Source of the DNA: Micromonosporaceae bacterium | Lineage (GTDB): Bacteria > Actinomycetota > Actinomycetes > Mycobacteriales > Micromonosporaceae | NCBI GenBank assembly: GCA_019689695.1 | Contig: JADGHA010000034.1 | Span: forward strand, 1-16,709 | Reading direction: 5' to 3' | DNA length: 16,709 bases | In this document: one piece after another, positions 1-6,698 of the stretch | Layout of the letters: every line of letters begins with the position of its first letter | Numbering within the stretch: position 1 is the stretch's first letter | Position numbers and translations under genes: made by a program | Notes under the pieces: model-generated | What the model saw: the letters and a program-made list of their open reading frames with translations, nothing else | Databases searched by the model: none | Told to the model about the DNA's origin: nothing

Positions 1-38
1 GTGGGAGGCGGCAACGTGGTGCGGGTGGGAGGCGGCAA
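1..38. repeat. 14-bp direct repeat at left edge
   Basis: The 14-mer GTGGGAGGCGGCAA occurs at 1-14 and again at 25-38, an offset of 24 bases. The second copy runs into GGCGGC-AAG-GCCGCC (31-45), a perfect 6-bp stem with a 3-base loop. This is directly visible. It may be the end of a longer repeat tract or the 3' end of a gene cut off by the window edge, and the hairpin could end transcription coming from the left. With only two copies visible, function is unknown. Confidence 0.5.
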
Positions 39-64
39 GGCCGCCCCGGCGTGGCGTCGATCAA

Positions 65-1858
65 GTGTCGTACCTGGGGCCTAGCCTGCCGCCCGTGGCG
101 CAACCGGCGTACGTCCAGGGGACCCTCGATGCGCTGCTCGCCGGTGCGGGCGGCGGCACACCCGCCATCGACACCGCGCTCGACCTGTCCCAGGTGACCT
201 TCGTCGTGGTGGACCTGGAGACCACCGGCGGGGCGCCCGACGCCCACGGGATCACCGAGATCGGCGCGGTCAAGGTGCGCGGCGGCGAGCCGCTCGGCGA
301 GCTCTCCACCCTGGTCAACCCCGGTGCCCGGATCCCGCCGATGGTCACCGTGCTGACCGGCATCACCGAGGCGATGGTGGCGCCCGCCCCGCCGATCGAG
401 GCGGTCCTGCCGAGCTTCCTGGAGTTCCTCGGAAGCGCCGTCCTGGTCGCCCACAACGCGCCCTACGACGTGGGCTTCCTCAAGGCGGCCTGCGCCCGGT
501 ACGGCTACCGCTGGCCGAACCCGCGGGTGCTGGACACCGTCGCGCTGGCCCGCCAGGTACTGCTGCGTGACGAGGTGCCCGACCGCCGGCTGGGCACCCT
601 CGCCGCCTACTTCCACTCCCCCAACCGTCCGGTCCACCGGGCGCTGGCCGACGCGCGGGCGACGGTGGACGTGCTGCACGCCCTGATCGCGCGGTTGGGC
701 AGCCACCGGATCTTCACGCTCGGTGAGGCGCTGGAGTTCGCCAAGTCGGTCACGCCGACCCAGCGCCGCAAGCGCCACCTGGCCGAGGGCCTGCCGCACG
801 CACCGGGGGTCTACGTGTTCCGCGGCCGCGACGACCGCCCGCTCTACGTGGGCACCTCGGCCGACATCGCCGCCCGGGTACGCAGCTACTTCACCGCCTC
901 GGAGAAGCGCGCCCGGATCAGCGAGATGCTGGCCGCGGCCGAGCGGGTCGAGGCGGTCGAGTGCGCGCACGCGCTGGAGGCCGAGGTGCGCGAGCTGCGC
1001 CTGATCGCCGCGCACGCCCCGCCGTACAACCGCCGCTCCAAGCACCCGGACCGGGTGGTCTGGCTCAAGCTCACCACGGAGGCCTACCCACGCCTGTCGG
1101 TGGTCCGGCGGCTGGACGGGACCGGAGCGTACCTGGGCCCGTTCGCCTCCCGCCGGACGGCGGAGCTCGCCGCCGCCGGCATCTATGACGCGGTGCCCCT
1201 GCGCCAGTGCAGCCTCCGCCTCTCACCGCGCACTACCGCGCCGGCGTGCGCGCTGGCCGAGCTGGGCCGGTGCCTGGCGCCGTGCGAGCACCGGGTGTCC
1301 ACCGAGGAGTACGAGCAACGGGCTGCCGCGCCACTGCGCAGCGCGATCACCGGGGACCCGCAGCCCGTGCTGGACGGCCTGCTGGCCCGGATCGGCCGCC
1401 TGGCCGCGGCCCAGCGGTACGAGGAGGCCGCAGTGGTGCGCTCCCGGATGGCCGCGTTCCTGCGGGCCACCCTCCGGATGCAGCGGCTGGCGGCGCTCAC
1501 CTCGATCGCCCAGCTGGTGGCGGCCCGCCGGCGCGGGGACCGGTGGGAGATCGCGGTGGTGCGCCACGGCCGCCTGGTCGCCGCCGGCACCTCGCCACCC
1601 CGGGCCCATCCCCGGCCGACGCTGGACGCGCTGCGCGCGACCGCCGAGACGGTGCGCCCGGGGCCGGGCCCGGTCCCGTGCGCCTCGGCCGAGGAGACCG
1701 AGCGGATCCTGGCTTGGTTGGAGCACCCGGACACCCGGCTGGTGGAGGTCTCCGACGGCTGGGCGTCGCCGGCCCGTGGGGCGGCCCGGTTCGGCGACCT
1801 GCTGGCCCGAGCCGAGAGCCGGGCAGCGGCCCCGGTGCTCGGCGGGATCGACGCTTGA
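65..1858 (+). CDS. DEDDh exonuclease fused to a UvrC/Cho-like GIY-YIG nuclease
   Basis: A 597-aa protein predicted to act in DNA repair or processing. The N-terminal part (about 42-212) is a DnaQ/epsilon-type 3'-5' exonuclease: DLETTG gives D50 and E52, NAPYD gives D135, and HRALADAR gives H191 and D196, a full DEDDh set. A GIY-YIG domain follows (about 243-325; GVY at 248-250, LYVG at 260-263, R271, PPYN ending at N322). Cysteines C382, C395, C403 and C407 (gaps 13, 8, 4) sit where UvrC has its iron-sulfur cysteines, and a UVR-like helical hairpin lies near 434-470. The C-terminal RNase H-like and helix-hairpin-helix parts of UvrC are absent, so this is Cho-like rather than UvrC. Such fusions are a known actinobacterial family without a settled role. 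The GTG start leaves a short lead before VQGTLD; a GTG at 95 is an alternative. It is followed by a 137-base gap before the Rel-like gene. Confidence 0.9.
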   Translation: MSYLGPSLPPVAQPAYVQGTLDALLAGAGGGTPAIDTALDLSQVTFVVVDLETTGGAPDAHGITEIGAVKVRGGEPLGELSTLVNPGARIPPMVTVLTGITEAMVAPAPPIEAVLPSFLEFLGSAVLVAHNAPYDVGFLKAACARYGYRWPNPRVLDTVALARQVLLRDEVPDRRLGTLAAYFHSPNRPVHRALADARATVDVLHALIARLGSHRIFTLGEALEFAKSVTPTQRRKRHLAEGLPHAPGVYVFRGRDDRPLYVGTSADIAARVRSYFTASEKRARISEMLAAAERVEAVECAHALEAEVRELRLIAAHAPPYNRRSKHPDRVVWLKLTTEAYPRLSVVRRLDGTGAYLGPFASRRTAELAAAGIYDAVPLRQCSLRLSPRTTAPACALAELGRCLAPCEHRVSTEEYEQRAAAPLRSAITGDPQPVLDGLLARIGRLAAAQRYEEAAVVRSRMAAFLRATLRMQRLAALTSIAQLVAARRRGDRWEIAVVRHGRLVAAGTSPPRAHPRPTLDALRATAETVRPGPGPVPCASAEETERILAWLEHPDTRLVEVSDGWASPARGAARFGDLLARAESRAAAPVLGGIDA

Positions 1859-1935
1859 CCGCATCTCAGCGACCGTTCGGCGACTTGTCCGATTGACTGA
1901 GGCTTATGTGCCCAACTGGACCAGCCGTCACTCGT

Positions 1936-1941
1936 TAGCCT
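1936..1941 (+). promoter_or_regulatory. Candidate -10 box upstream of the Rel-like gene
   Basis: TAGCCT in the 137-base gap fits the actinobacterial TAnnnT pattern, and the same hexamer precedes the next gene (3759-3764). Transcription would begin near 1948, giving a leader of about 48 bases that carries the ribosome site. I see no convincing -35 element, so the call is weak. Confidence 0.3.
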
Positions 1942-1982
1942 GTATGGGAACACAGGCCCTGGAAAGCGTATTCCTACTCGCT

Positions 1983-1988
1983 GGGGGG
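1983..1988 (+). promoter_or_regulatory. Ribosome binding site of the Rel-like gene
   Basis: GGGGGG ends seven bases before the GTG at 1996. It supports that start over the out-of-frame TTG at 1991. Confidence 0.5.
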
Positions 1989-1995
1989 TGTTGTC

Positions 1996-3744
1996 GTGGA
2001 CCTCGACGCCCGTCCGGGCACGGCCAGCCTCACCCAGCGCCTGCGCTCGATGCTGAGCTGGTCCAACGGCGGGGACGCGGTCGGCACCCTGGTCCGCACC
2101 CACCGCGCCATCCACTCCGGGGCCGACGCCAGCATCCTGCGCCACGCGTACCGGATCGCCGAGAGCAAGCACCGCGGGCAGCTGCGCAAGAGCGGGGAAC
2201 CGTACATCACCCACCCGCTCGCGGTCGCGCAGATCCTCGCCGAGCTCGGCATGGACACCACCACCCTGGTCGCCGCGCTCCTGCACGACACGGTGGAGGA
2301 CACCAGCTACACGCTGCAGGAACTGCGCCGCGACTTCGGCCCCGAGGTGGCGCACCTGGTGGACGGGGTGACCAAGTTCGACAAGATGTTCTACGGCCAG
2401 GACGCCGAGGCGGAGACGATCCGCAAGATGATCGTCGCCGCCGGCCGGGACGTGCGGGTGCTGGTCATCAAGCTCGCCGACCGGCTGCACAACATGCGCA
2501 CGCTGGACGCGCGCTCGCACGCCTCCCGGCAGCGGATCGCCCGGGCCACCCAGGACGTGCTGGTGCCCCTGTGCGACCGGCTCGGCATCCAGTTCCTCAA
2601 GCGGGACCTGGAGGACGCGGTCCTGTTCCATTTGGAGCCGGAGGCGTACGCCCGGATCCACGACCACGTGCGGCACCGCCCCCACTGGAAGGAGTACCTG
2701 GAGGAGGTGACCGCGCAGGCCAGGGCGGCGCTGCGGCGCGACAAGGTGGACGCGGATGTGCGCCCGCGTCCCCGGCACTACTACTCCATCTGGAAGGACA
2801 CTGTCGCCGGTGGGCACCAGGTCCCGTTCGACCTGCCGCGGATCGCGGTCGTGGTGGACGGGCCGGAGACCGACTGCTACACCGCGCTCGGCGCGATCCA
2901 CGGGTTGTGGCGCCCGGTCGCCGGCCGGTTCAAGGACTTCATCGCGTCCCCCAAGAACAACCTCTACCGCTCGCTGCACACCACCGTCATCGGGCCGGGC
3001 GAGCAGCCGGTCGAGGTGCTGATCCGCACCGAGGCGATGCACCGGGCCGCCGAGTACGGCATCGCGGTGTACTACCGGTTCCCCAAGGCGACCGCCGCGC
3101 AGGCCGCGGCCGACCGGGCCGACGAGCTGGCCTGGCTGCGCCGGGTGCTGGACTGGGAGCAGGAGACCCCGAAGGCCACCGAGTTCCTCGAGTCGCTGCG
3201 CGGCGACCTGGCCGAAACGCAGATCCAGGTGATCGCCGACGGCCGCCCGGTGGTGCTGCCCGCCGGGGCCACCCCGGTCGACGTGGCGTACGAGTTGGGC
3301 ACCGAGAAGGGCGACTGCTGCGTCGGCGCGAAGGTCAACGGGCGGTACACGCCGCTGTCCGCCCCGTTGCAGGAGGGCGACGTCGTGGAGATCTTCACCG
3401 CGGACGCCGAGCTCGGCGAGGCCGGCCGCGGACCGCTGCGGGAGTGGCTGGACTTCGTCAAGTCCCCGCACGCCCAGATGCAGATCAGCCGCTGGTTCTC
3501 CGACCACAACGAGCCCACCATCACCATCGCCAACAAGGTGCGGCTGGGCCGGGCCGCGATCGGGCTGGCGCTGCGCCGGTACAGCCGCGGCCTGGCCACG
3601 GAGGAGCCGTTGCGCCGGCTCGCCACCGACCTGGGCTACCCGGACCTGGAGTCGCTGCTGGTCTCGGTGGCCGACCGCAAGGTCGCGGCGGACATGCTGG
3701 TGGACCGGTTGATCGCACAGGTGGATCACCAGCCGGAGCGGTGA
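1996..3744 (+). CDS. RelA/SpoT homologue: (p)ppGpp hydrolase domain, divergent synthetase domain, TGS, no ACT domain
   Basis: A 582-aa stringent-response enzyme homologue. The HD hydrolase domain (about 48-200) keeps the whole catalytic set by alignment with known Rel proteins: R64, H73, H97-D98, E101-D102, D162 and N166. The synthetase domain (about 250-365) keeps the RPRHYYSI, GRFKD, NLYRSLHTT and IRTEAMH regions, with D279, the stacking tyrosine Y324 and E340. It departs elsewhere: the arginine expected five residues after D279 is A284, the RKM after YSI reads KDT (267-269), EIQIRT is EVLIRT, and the usual AAHW is AVYY. A TGS domain (about 405-468) and a helical region (about 478-578) follow, and the protein then stops. 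Full-length bifunctional Rel (usually over 700 aa) continues with a conserved-cysteine and an ACT/RRM domain. I infer a hydrolase-competent Rel paralogue with uncertain synthetase activity, probably not the main ribosome-controlled Rel. GTG start chosen from the G-rich ribosome site. Confidence 0.9.
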   Translation: MDLDARPGTASLTQRLRSMLSWSNGGDAVGTLVRTHRAIHSGADASILRHAYRIAESKHRGQLRKSGEPYITHPLAVAQILAELGMDTTTLVAALLHDTVEDTSYTLQELRRDFGPEVAHLVDGVTKFDKMFYGQDAEAETIRKMIVAAGRDVRVLVIKLADRLHNMRTLDARSHASRQRIARATQDVLVPLCDRLGIQFLKRDLEDAVLFHLEPEAYARIHDHVRHRPHWKEYLEEVTAQARAALRRDKVDADVRPRPRHYYSIWKDTVAGGHQVPFDLPRIAVVVDGPETDCYTALGAIHGLWRPVAGRFKDFIASPKNNLYRSLHTTVIGPGEQPVEVLIRTEAMHRAAEYGIAVYYRFPKATAAQAAADRADELAWLRRVLDWEQETPKATEFLESLRGDLAETQIQVIADGRPVVLPAGATPVDVAYELGTEKGDCCVGAKVNGRYTPLSAPLQEGDVVEIFTADAELGEAGRGPLREWLDFVKSPHAQMQISRWFSDHNEPTITIANKVRLGRAAIGLALRRYSRGLATEEPLRRLATDLGYPDLESLLVSVADRKVAADMLVDRLIAQVDHQPER

Positions 3745-3758
3745 CGTCGCCGACCAAT

Positions 3759-3764
3759 TAGCCT
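3759..3764 (+). promoter_or_regulatory. -10 box for a leaderless Nudix transcript
   Basis: TAGCCT is followed by six bases and then the ATG at 3771. That spacing puts the likely transcription start at or next to the A of the start codon. No Shine-Dalgarno motif lies between, and no clear -35 element is seen. Confidence 0.5.
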
Positions 3765-3770
3765 TGCCGA

Positions 3771-4286
3771 ATGACACCTGTCCGGTCCGCCATCCGCGGG
3801 CGCGTCGCCGCCATCGGCTTCCGCGTGTTCTACCGGCTGCCGCACGGCATGCGCATCCGGCTGGTCCGGATGGCCTCCTACAAGTACATCGTGGGGGCCG
3901 TGGTCCTGGTCCGGGACGCGGAGGCGGCCGCGCCCGGCCGGCTGCTGCTGCTGCGCCAGCCGTCGAACCGGGGCTGGACGCTGCCGGCCGGCCTGTTGCG
4001 CCGACGTGAGCCGCCGGTGCAGGGCGCGGTGCGGGAGCTGGCTGAGGAGACCGGGATCAGGGCGGCGCCGGAGGACCTGCGGCCGGCCGTCCCGAACGCG
4101 GTGGTGCACGCCAAAGGGTGGGTGGACGTCGTGTTCGAGCTGTCCGTGCCGGCGTCCACGACCCAGCTGCGCGTGGACGGCGCCGAGGTGTACGAGGCGG
4201 TCTGGCACCCGGTCGACGCCCTGCCGCCACTGACCTCGGCGACCAGGCGGCTGCTCGGCATCTATGGGCTGGGCCCCGGTGCCTGA
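3771..4286 (+). CDS. Nudix hydrolase
   Basis: A 171-aa protein predicted to cleave a nucleoside diphosphate linked to another group; the substrate cannot be told from sequence. The Nudix box is perfect at 74-96: G74, E80 after five residues, then seven residues, then REL-AEE-TGI (R88, E89, E92, E93, G95) supplying the metal-binding glutamates. The N-terminal 38 residues are basic and partly hydrophobic, ahead of the first strand (YIVGAVVLV). The end overlaps the next gene by a few bases, so it is probably translated together with the nucleotidyltransferase. The pairing suggests activated-sugar or nucleotide-conjugate metabolism, which is inference. The ATG start is supported by a leaderless-type -10 box. 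Confidence 0.9.
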   Translation: MTPVRSAIRGRVAAIGFRVFYRLPHGMRIRLVRMASYKYIVGAVVLVRDAEAAAPGRLLLLRQPSNRGWTLPAGLLRRREPPVQGAVRELAEETGIRAAPEDLRPAVPNAVVHAKGWVDVVFELSVPASTTQLRVDGAEVYEAVWHPVDALPPLTSATRRLLGIYGLGPGA

Positions 4287-5127
4287 CGTCTGCGCGGTGG
4301 TCCTCGCCGCCGGGCTGGGGCTGCGGCTGCGCCCGCTGACCGAGCGGGTGCCCAAGGCGCTGTGCCCGGTCGGCAACGTGCCGCTGCTCGACCTGGCCCT
4401 GGCCCGGGTCCGGTCGCTGGGCATCGCAGAGGCCTCCGGGGATGATGCGCAGGCGGTGGAGAGAGTCGCGGTCAACGCCTCCTACCTGGCGGACCAGGTG
4501 GTCGCCCACGTCGGCACGCGCGCCCACCTGTCCGTCGAGCGGGACCGGCCGCTGGGCACCGCCGGGGCGCTGGGCCAGCTGCGGGACTGGATCGACGGCC
4601 GCGGGGTGCTGGCCGTCAACGCCGACGCGTACCTCTCCCCCGACGACGTGACCGGCTTCCTGGACGGCTGGGACGGCACCACGGTCCGCCTGCTCGGCGT
4701 GCCGACCACGCCGGACGACGTCAACCGGTTCGGCGCATACCGGTTCGCCGGGATGTCCCTGCTGCCCTGGCACCGGGTCAAGGACCTGCCGGCCGAGCCG
4801 TCGACCCTGGTCGCTGCCGTGTGGCGGCCCGCGGAGGCGGCCGGTGAGCTGGAGGTCGTCCGGTACGCCGGGAGGTACCTGGACGCCGGCACGCCCGCCG
4901 ACTACCTGGCGGCGAACCTGGACGCCGCGGGCGGTGGCAACCTGGTGGCCGCCGGCGCCGTGGTGACCGGCCGGTGCGAGCGTTCGGTGGGCGGCGCCGG
5001 CGCCGTGGTCGCCGGCGACCTGACCCGGTCGGTCGTCTGGCCGGGCGGCCGGGTCGCCGCCGGTGAGCACCTGGTCGACGCGGTCCGCGCCGGCGCCGAC
5101 CTCACCGTTACGATGAGCGGGTGCTGA
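4279..5127 (+). CDS. Nucleotidyltransferase of the sugar-phosphate type
   Basis: A 282-aa member of the family that joins an NTP to a sugar 1-phosphate to make an NDP-sugar (mannose-1-phosphate guanylyltransferase, glucose-1-phosphate thymidylyltransferase, MurU and similar). Visible marks are AAGLGLRLRPLTERVPKA (11-27), the NTP-binding signature; PLGTAGAL (91-98); NADAYL with metal-binding D116; and YLDAGTPADY with D202. The tail (about 219-270) looks like irregular hexapeptide-type turns (VAAGAVVTG, GGAGAVVAG), as in left-handed beta-helix caps. A hydrophilic stretch EASGDDAQAV (51-60) looks like an insertion in the core. GTG 4279 gives the usual MPDVCAVVLAAG beginning and an 8-base overlap with the Nudix stop; ATG 4264 would add five residues. 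The exact sugar is unknown. Confidence 0.82.
   Translation: MPDVCAVVLAAGLGLRLRPLTERVPKALCPVGNVPLLDLALARVRSLGIAEASGDDAQAVERVAVNASYLADQVVAHVGTRAHLSVERDRPLGTAGALGQLRDWIDGRGVLAVNADAYLSPDDVTGFLDGWDGTTVRLLGVPTTPDDVNRFGAYRFAGMSLLPWHRVKDLPAEPSTLVAAVWRPAEAAGELEVVRYAGRYLDAGTPADYLAANLDAAGGGNLVAAGAVVTGRCERSVGGAGAVVAGDLTRSVVWPGGRVAAGEHLVDAVRAGADLTVTMSGC
5109..5114 (+). promoter_or_regulatory. -10 box for a possible leaderless Lrp-domain transcript
   Basis: TACGAT lies six bases before the GTG at 5121, inside the end of the upstream gene. It would give the small gene its own transcript besides readthrough from upstream. No -35 element is recognisable. Confidence 0.4.
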
Positions 5128-5408
5128 CGGCGATCGTGCTGATTGACTGCGCCACCGACTCGATCCCGGAGGTGGCCGAGATGCTGGCCAACCTGCCCGG
5201 CGTGAGCGAGGTCTACTCGGTGGCCGGCGACGTCGACCTGATCGCGATCGTCCGGGTGCGCGAGTTCGACCAGATCGCCGAGGTGATCGCGGGCGGCATC
5301 GACAAGGTGCCCGGCGTGCTCGACACCGAGACGCACATCGCGTTCCGCGCCTACTCCCGGCATGACCTGGAGGCCGCGTTCGCCATCGGGTACGCCGACT
5401 CGGACTGA
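5121..5408 (+). CDS. Stand-alone Lrp/AsnC ligand-binding (RAM) domain protein
   Basis: A 95-aa protein matching only the C-terminal alpha/beta effector domain of Lrp/AsnC regulators. The pattern AIVLID...IPEVAEMLANLPGVSEVYSVAGDVDLIAIV and the later VPGVLDTETHIAF are typical. No helix-turn-helix is present, and there is no room for one upstream in this frame, so it should not bind DNA alone. Family members of this size assemble into rings and can bind amino acids; here it may sense a metabolite or partner with a full regulator (inference). The GTG start overlaps the upstream stop by seven bases. The stop lies only five bases from the stop of the convergent gene at 5414. Confidence 0.88.
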   Translation: MLTAIVLIDCATDSIPEVAEMLANLPGVSEVYSVAGDVDLIAIVRVREFDQIAEVIAGGIDKVPGVLDTETHIAFRAYSRHDLEAAFAIGYADSD

Positions 5409-5413
5409 CCGGC

Positions 5414-5905
5414 TCACCTGTCGTCGTACTCGGCGACCGGCGGGCCGTCGGCGCAGGGCACCGCGATCTTGGACCGGCCGGCCGGGCCGCGGAAGTCGAC
5501 CTCGGCCTCGGCGGCCGGCCCCCGCTCCACCTCGTGCGTGGCGAAGCCCGGCGCCGGCCACCAGCTGACCAGGCGGGCGGCCGTGCCGCGGCATTCGGCG
5601 ACGGCGCTGCCACCCCGGGCCCGGAACACCTTCTGCGGCGCGGACGGGGCCGGTTGTGCGGATTCCCCGCCCCACGGTGACGTGGAGGCCGATGGCGAGG
5701 CCGGTGTCGGCGATACGCCCGCAGGCGCGGCAGAGGTCGTGGTGGCGGCCGCCAGGCGCCGCTCGACCTCCTGCTGACTGAGGACGCCGCCGGGCGTACC
5801 GGCGATGCTCGCGCCGACCAGCCGCAGCGCCGCGACGCCGATCACGGTCGCGACCACCGCGGCGGCGAGCCAACCGGCGACGGCGAGCAGGGTGCGCGGG
5901 GGCAT
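5414..5905 (-). CDS. Membrane-anchored protein of unknown function
   Basis: A 163-aa protein with one hydrophobic segment near the N-terminus (about 6-30, LLAVAGWLAAAVVATVIGVAAL) that should anchor it in the membrane or act as an uncleaved signal. A Ser/Thr/Pro/Ala-rich linker follows (about 53-90), then a small outer domain (about 93-156) with two cysteines, C105 and C151, that could form a disulfide. I recognise no catalytic motif. It is transcribed away from the response regulator, and the shared 103-base upstream region holds the phased half-sites described there, so the two-component system may also control it (inference). It lacks a ribosome site; a -10-like CATAGT six bases before the ATG suggests a leaderless message. 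Confidence 0.75.
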   Translation of the reverse strand: MPPRTLLAVAGWLAAAVVATVIGVAALRLVGASIAGTPGGVLSQQEVERRLAAATTTSAAPAGVSPTPASPSASTSPWGGESAQPAPSAPQKVFRARGGSAVAECRGTAARLVSWWPAPGFATHEVERGPAAEAEVDFRGPAGRSKIAVPCADGPPVAEYDDR

Positions 5906-5911
5906 GTGTCG

Positions 5912-5917
5912 ACTATG
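5912..5917 (-). promoter_or_regulatory. -10-like box for the minus-strand membrane protein gene
   Basis: On the minus strand CATAGT is followed by six bases and the ATG at 5905. It differs from TATAGT only at the first base. The placement fits a leaderless transcript. Confidence 0.4.
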
Positions 5918-5928
5918 CCCTGCCGGCC

Positions 5929-5967
5929 GCTAAGCGCGGCACTGGGCAACGCTAAGCCAGGGTTAAC
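5929..5967 (+). promoter_or_regulatory. 11-bp-phased half-sites, candidate OmpR-family operator
   Basis: Half-sites GCTAAG at 5929-5934, GCTAAG at 5951-5956 and GTTAAC at 5962-5967 start 22 and 11 bases apart, so all lie on one 11-bp phase. OmpR/PhoB-type regulators bind direct repeats with this pitch. The array sits between the divergent membrane-protein gene and the response regulator gene, just upstream of the latter's -35 position. A matching pair is found before the PepSY gene. Binding is inference. Confidence 0.5.
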
Positions 5968-5995
5968 GGGTGCGGACGGCGGATGCCGAAGGCGA

Positions 5996-6001
5996 TACCG
6001 T
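5996..6001 (+). promoter_or_regulatory. -10 box for the response regulator gene
   Basis: TACCGT fits TAnnnT and ends seven bases before the ATG at 6009, which suggests a leaderless or nearly leaderless transcript. The -35 position (about 5973-5978) shows no consensus, as expected if an activator bound at the upstream repeats is needed. Confidence 0.4.
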
Positions 6002-6008
6002 GCCGGGT

Positions 6009-6698
6009 ATGGCTCGCCTGCTGCTCATCGAGGATGACGTGGCGATCCGCTCCCTGCTGGTCGGCGCGCTGCGGGAGCGCGGGCACGCGGTGGCCACCGC
6101 CACCACCGGCATGCGCGGGCTGCAGAGCGCCCTGGACGACCGCCCGGACCTGGTCGTGCTCGACCTCGGGCTGCCCGACCTGGACGGTGGGGAGCTGCTG
6201 CGGATGCTGCGGGCGGTCAGCGCGGTGCCGCTGATCGTGGCGACCGCGCGGGACGACGAGGCCGAGATCGTCCGGCTGCTCGACGCGGGAGCCGACGACT
6301 ACCTGGTCAAGCCGTTCACCGCGGCTCAGCTCGACGCCCGGGTGCGCGCGGTGCTGCGCCGCGGTGCGGCCGAGCAGGCCGACCCGACCATCGTCGTGGG
6401 CGAGCTGCGGATCGACCCGCGGTCACGGGAGGTCCGGCTGGCCGGAGTGCCGGTCGACCTCACTCCCCGCGAGTTCGACCTGCTGCACCACCTGGCCATC
6501 CGGGCCGGCCAGGTGGTGACCAAGCGGGAGCTGCTGTCCCAGGTCTGGCAGATCCCGTACGGCGGCGCGGACAAGACGATCGACGTGCACCTGTCGTGGC
6601 TGCGCCGCAAGCTCGGCGAGAGCGCCCAGCAGCCGCGGTACCTGCACACCGTGCGCGGGGTCGGCGTCCGGCTCAGCGCGCCGGAGGACGCGGCATGA
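6009..6698 (+). CDS. OmpR/PhoB-family response regulator
   Basis: A 229-aa DNA-binding regulator of a two-component system. The receiver domain (1-115) has the acidic pair in LLLIEDD, the phosphoacceptor aspartate in LVVLDLGLPDLDG, the threonine of IVATARDD and the lysine of YLVKPF, so phosphorylation should work. The C-terminal winged helix (about 130-225) shows the family pattern LTPREFDLLHHLA, VVTKRELLSQVW, TIDVHLSWLRRKLG and YLHTVRGVGVRL. ATG 6009 was chosen because MARLLLIEDD is the standard start of the fold; a GTG at 5970 would add 13 unlikely residues. The stop overlaps the kinase start as ATGA, so the pair is translationally coupled. Half-sites upstream suggest autoregulation. Confidence 0.95.
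   Translation: MARLLLIEDDVAIRSLLVGALRERGHAVATATTGMRGLQSALDDRPDLVVLDLGLPDLDGGELLRMLRAVSAVPLIVATARDDEAEIVRLLDAGADDYLVKPFTAAQLDARVRAVLRRGAAEQADPTIVVGELRIDPRSREVRLAGVPVDLTPREFDLLHHLAIRAGQVVTKRELLSQVWQIPYGGADKTIDVHLSWLRRKLGESAQQPRYLHTVRGVGVRLSAPEDAA

Noticed and set aside
1..45. CRISPR array
   Set aside because: Only two short copies with a 10-base gap, no spacer-sized units and no cas genes.
1183..3777. Very long open frames on both strands across the Rel-like region (864 aa on minus, 858 aa on plus in another frame)
   Set aside because: Their translations are Arg/Pro/Gly/Ala or Val/Gln/His-rich without domains. They are shadows caused by high GC; the 1996-3744 frame carries all the Rel motifs.
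5970..6008. Upstream GTG start for the response regulator
   Set aside because: It adds 13 residues not expected before MARLLLIEDD, and would lie upstream of the likely -10 box.
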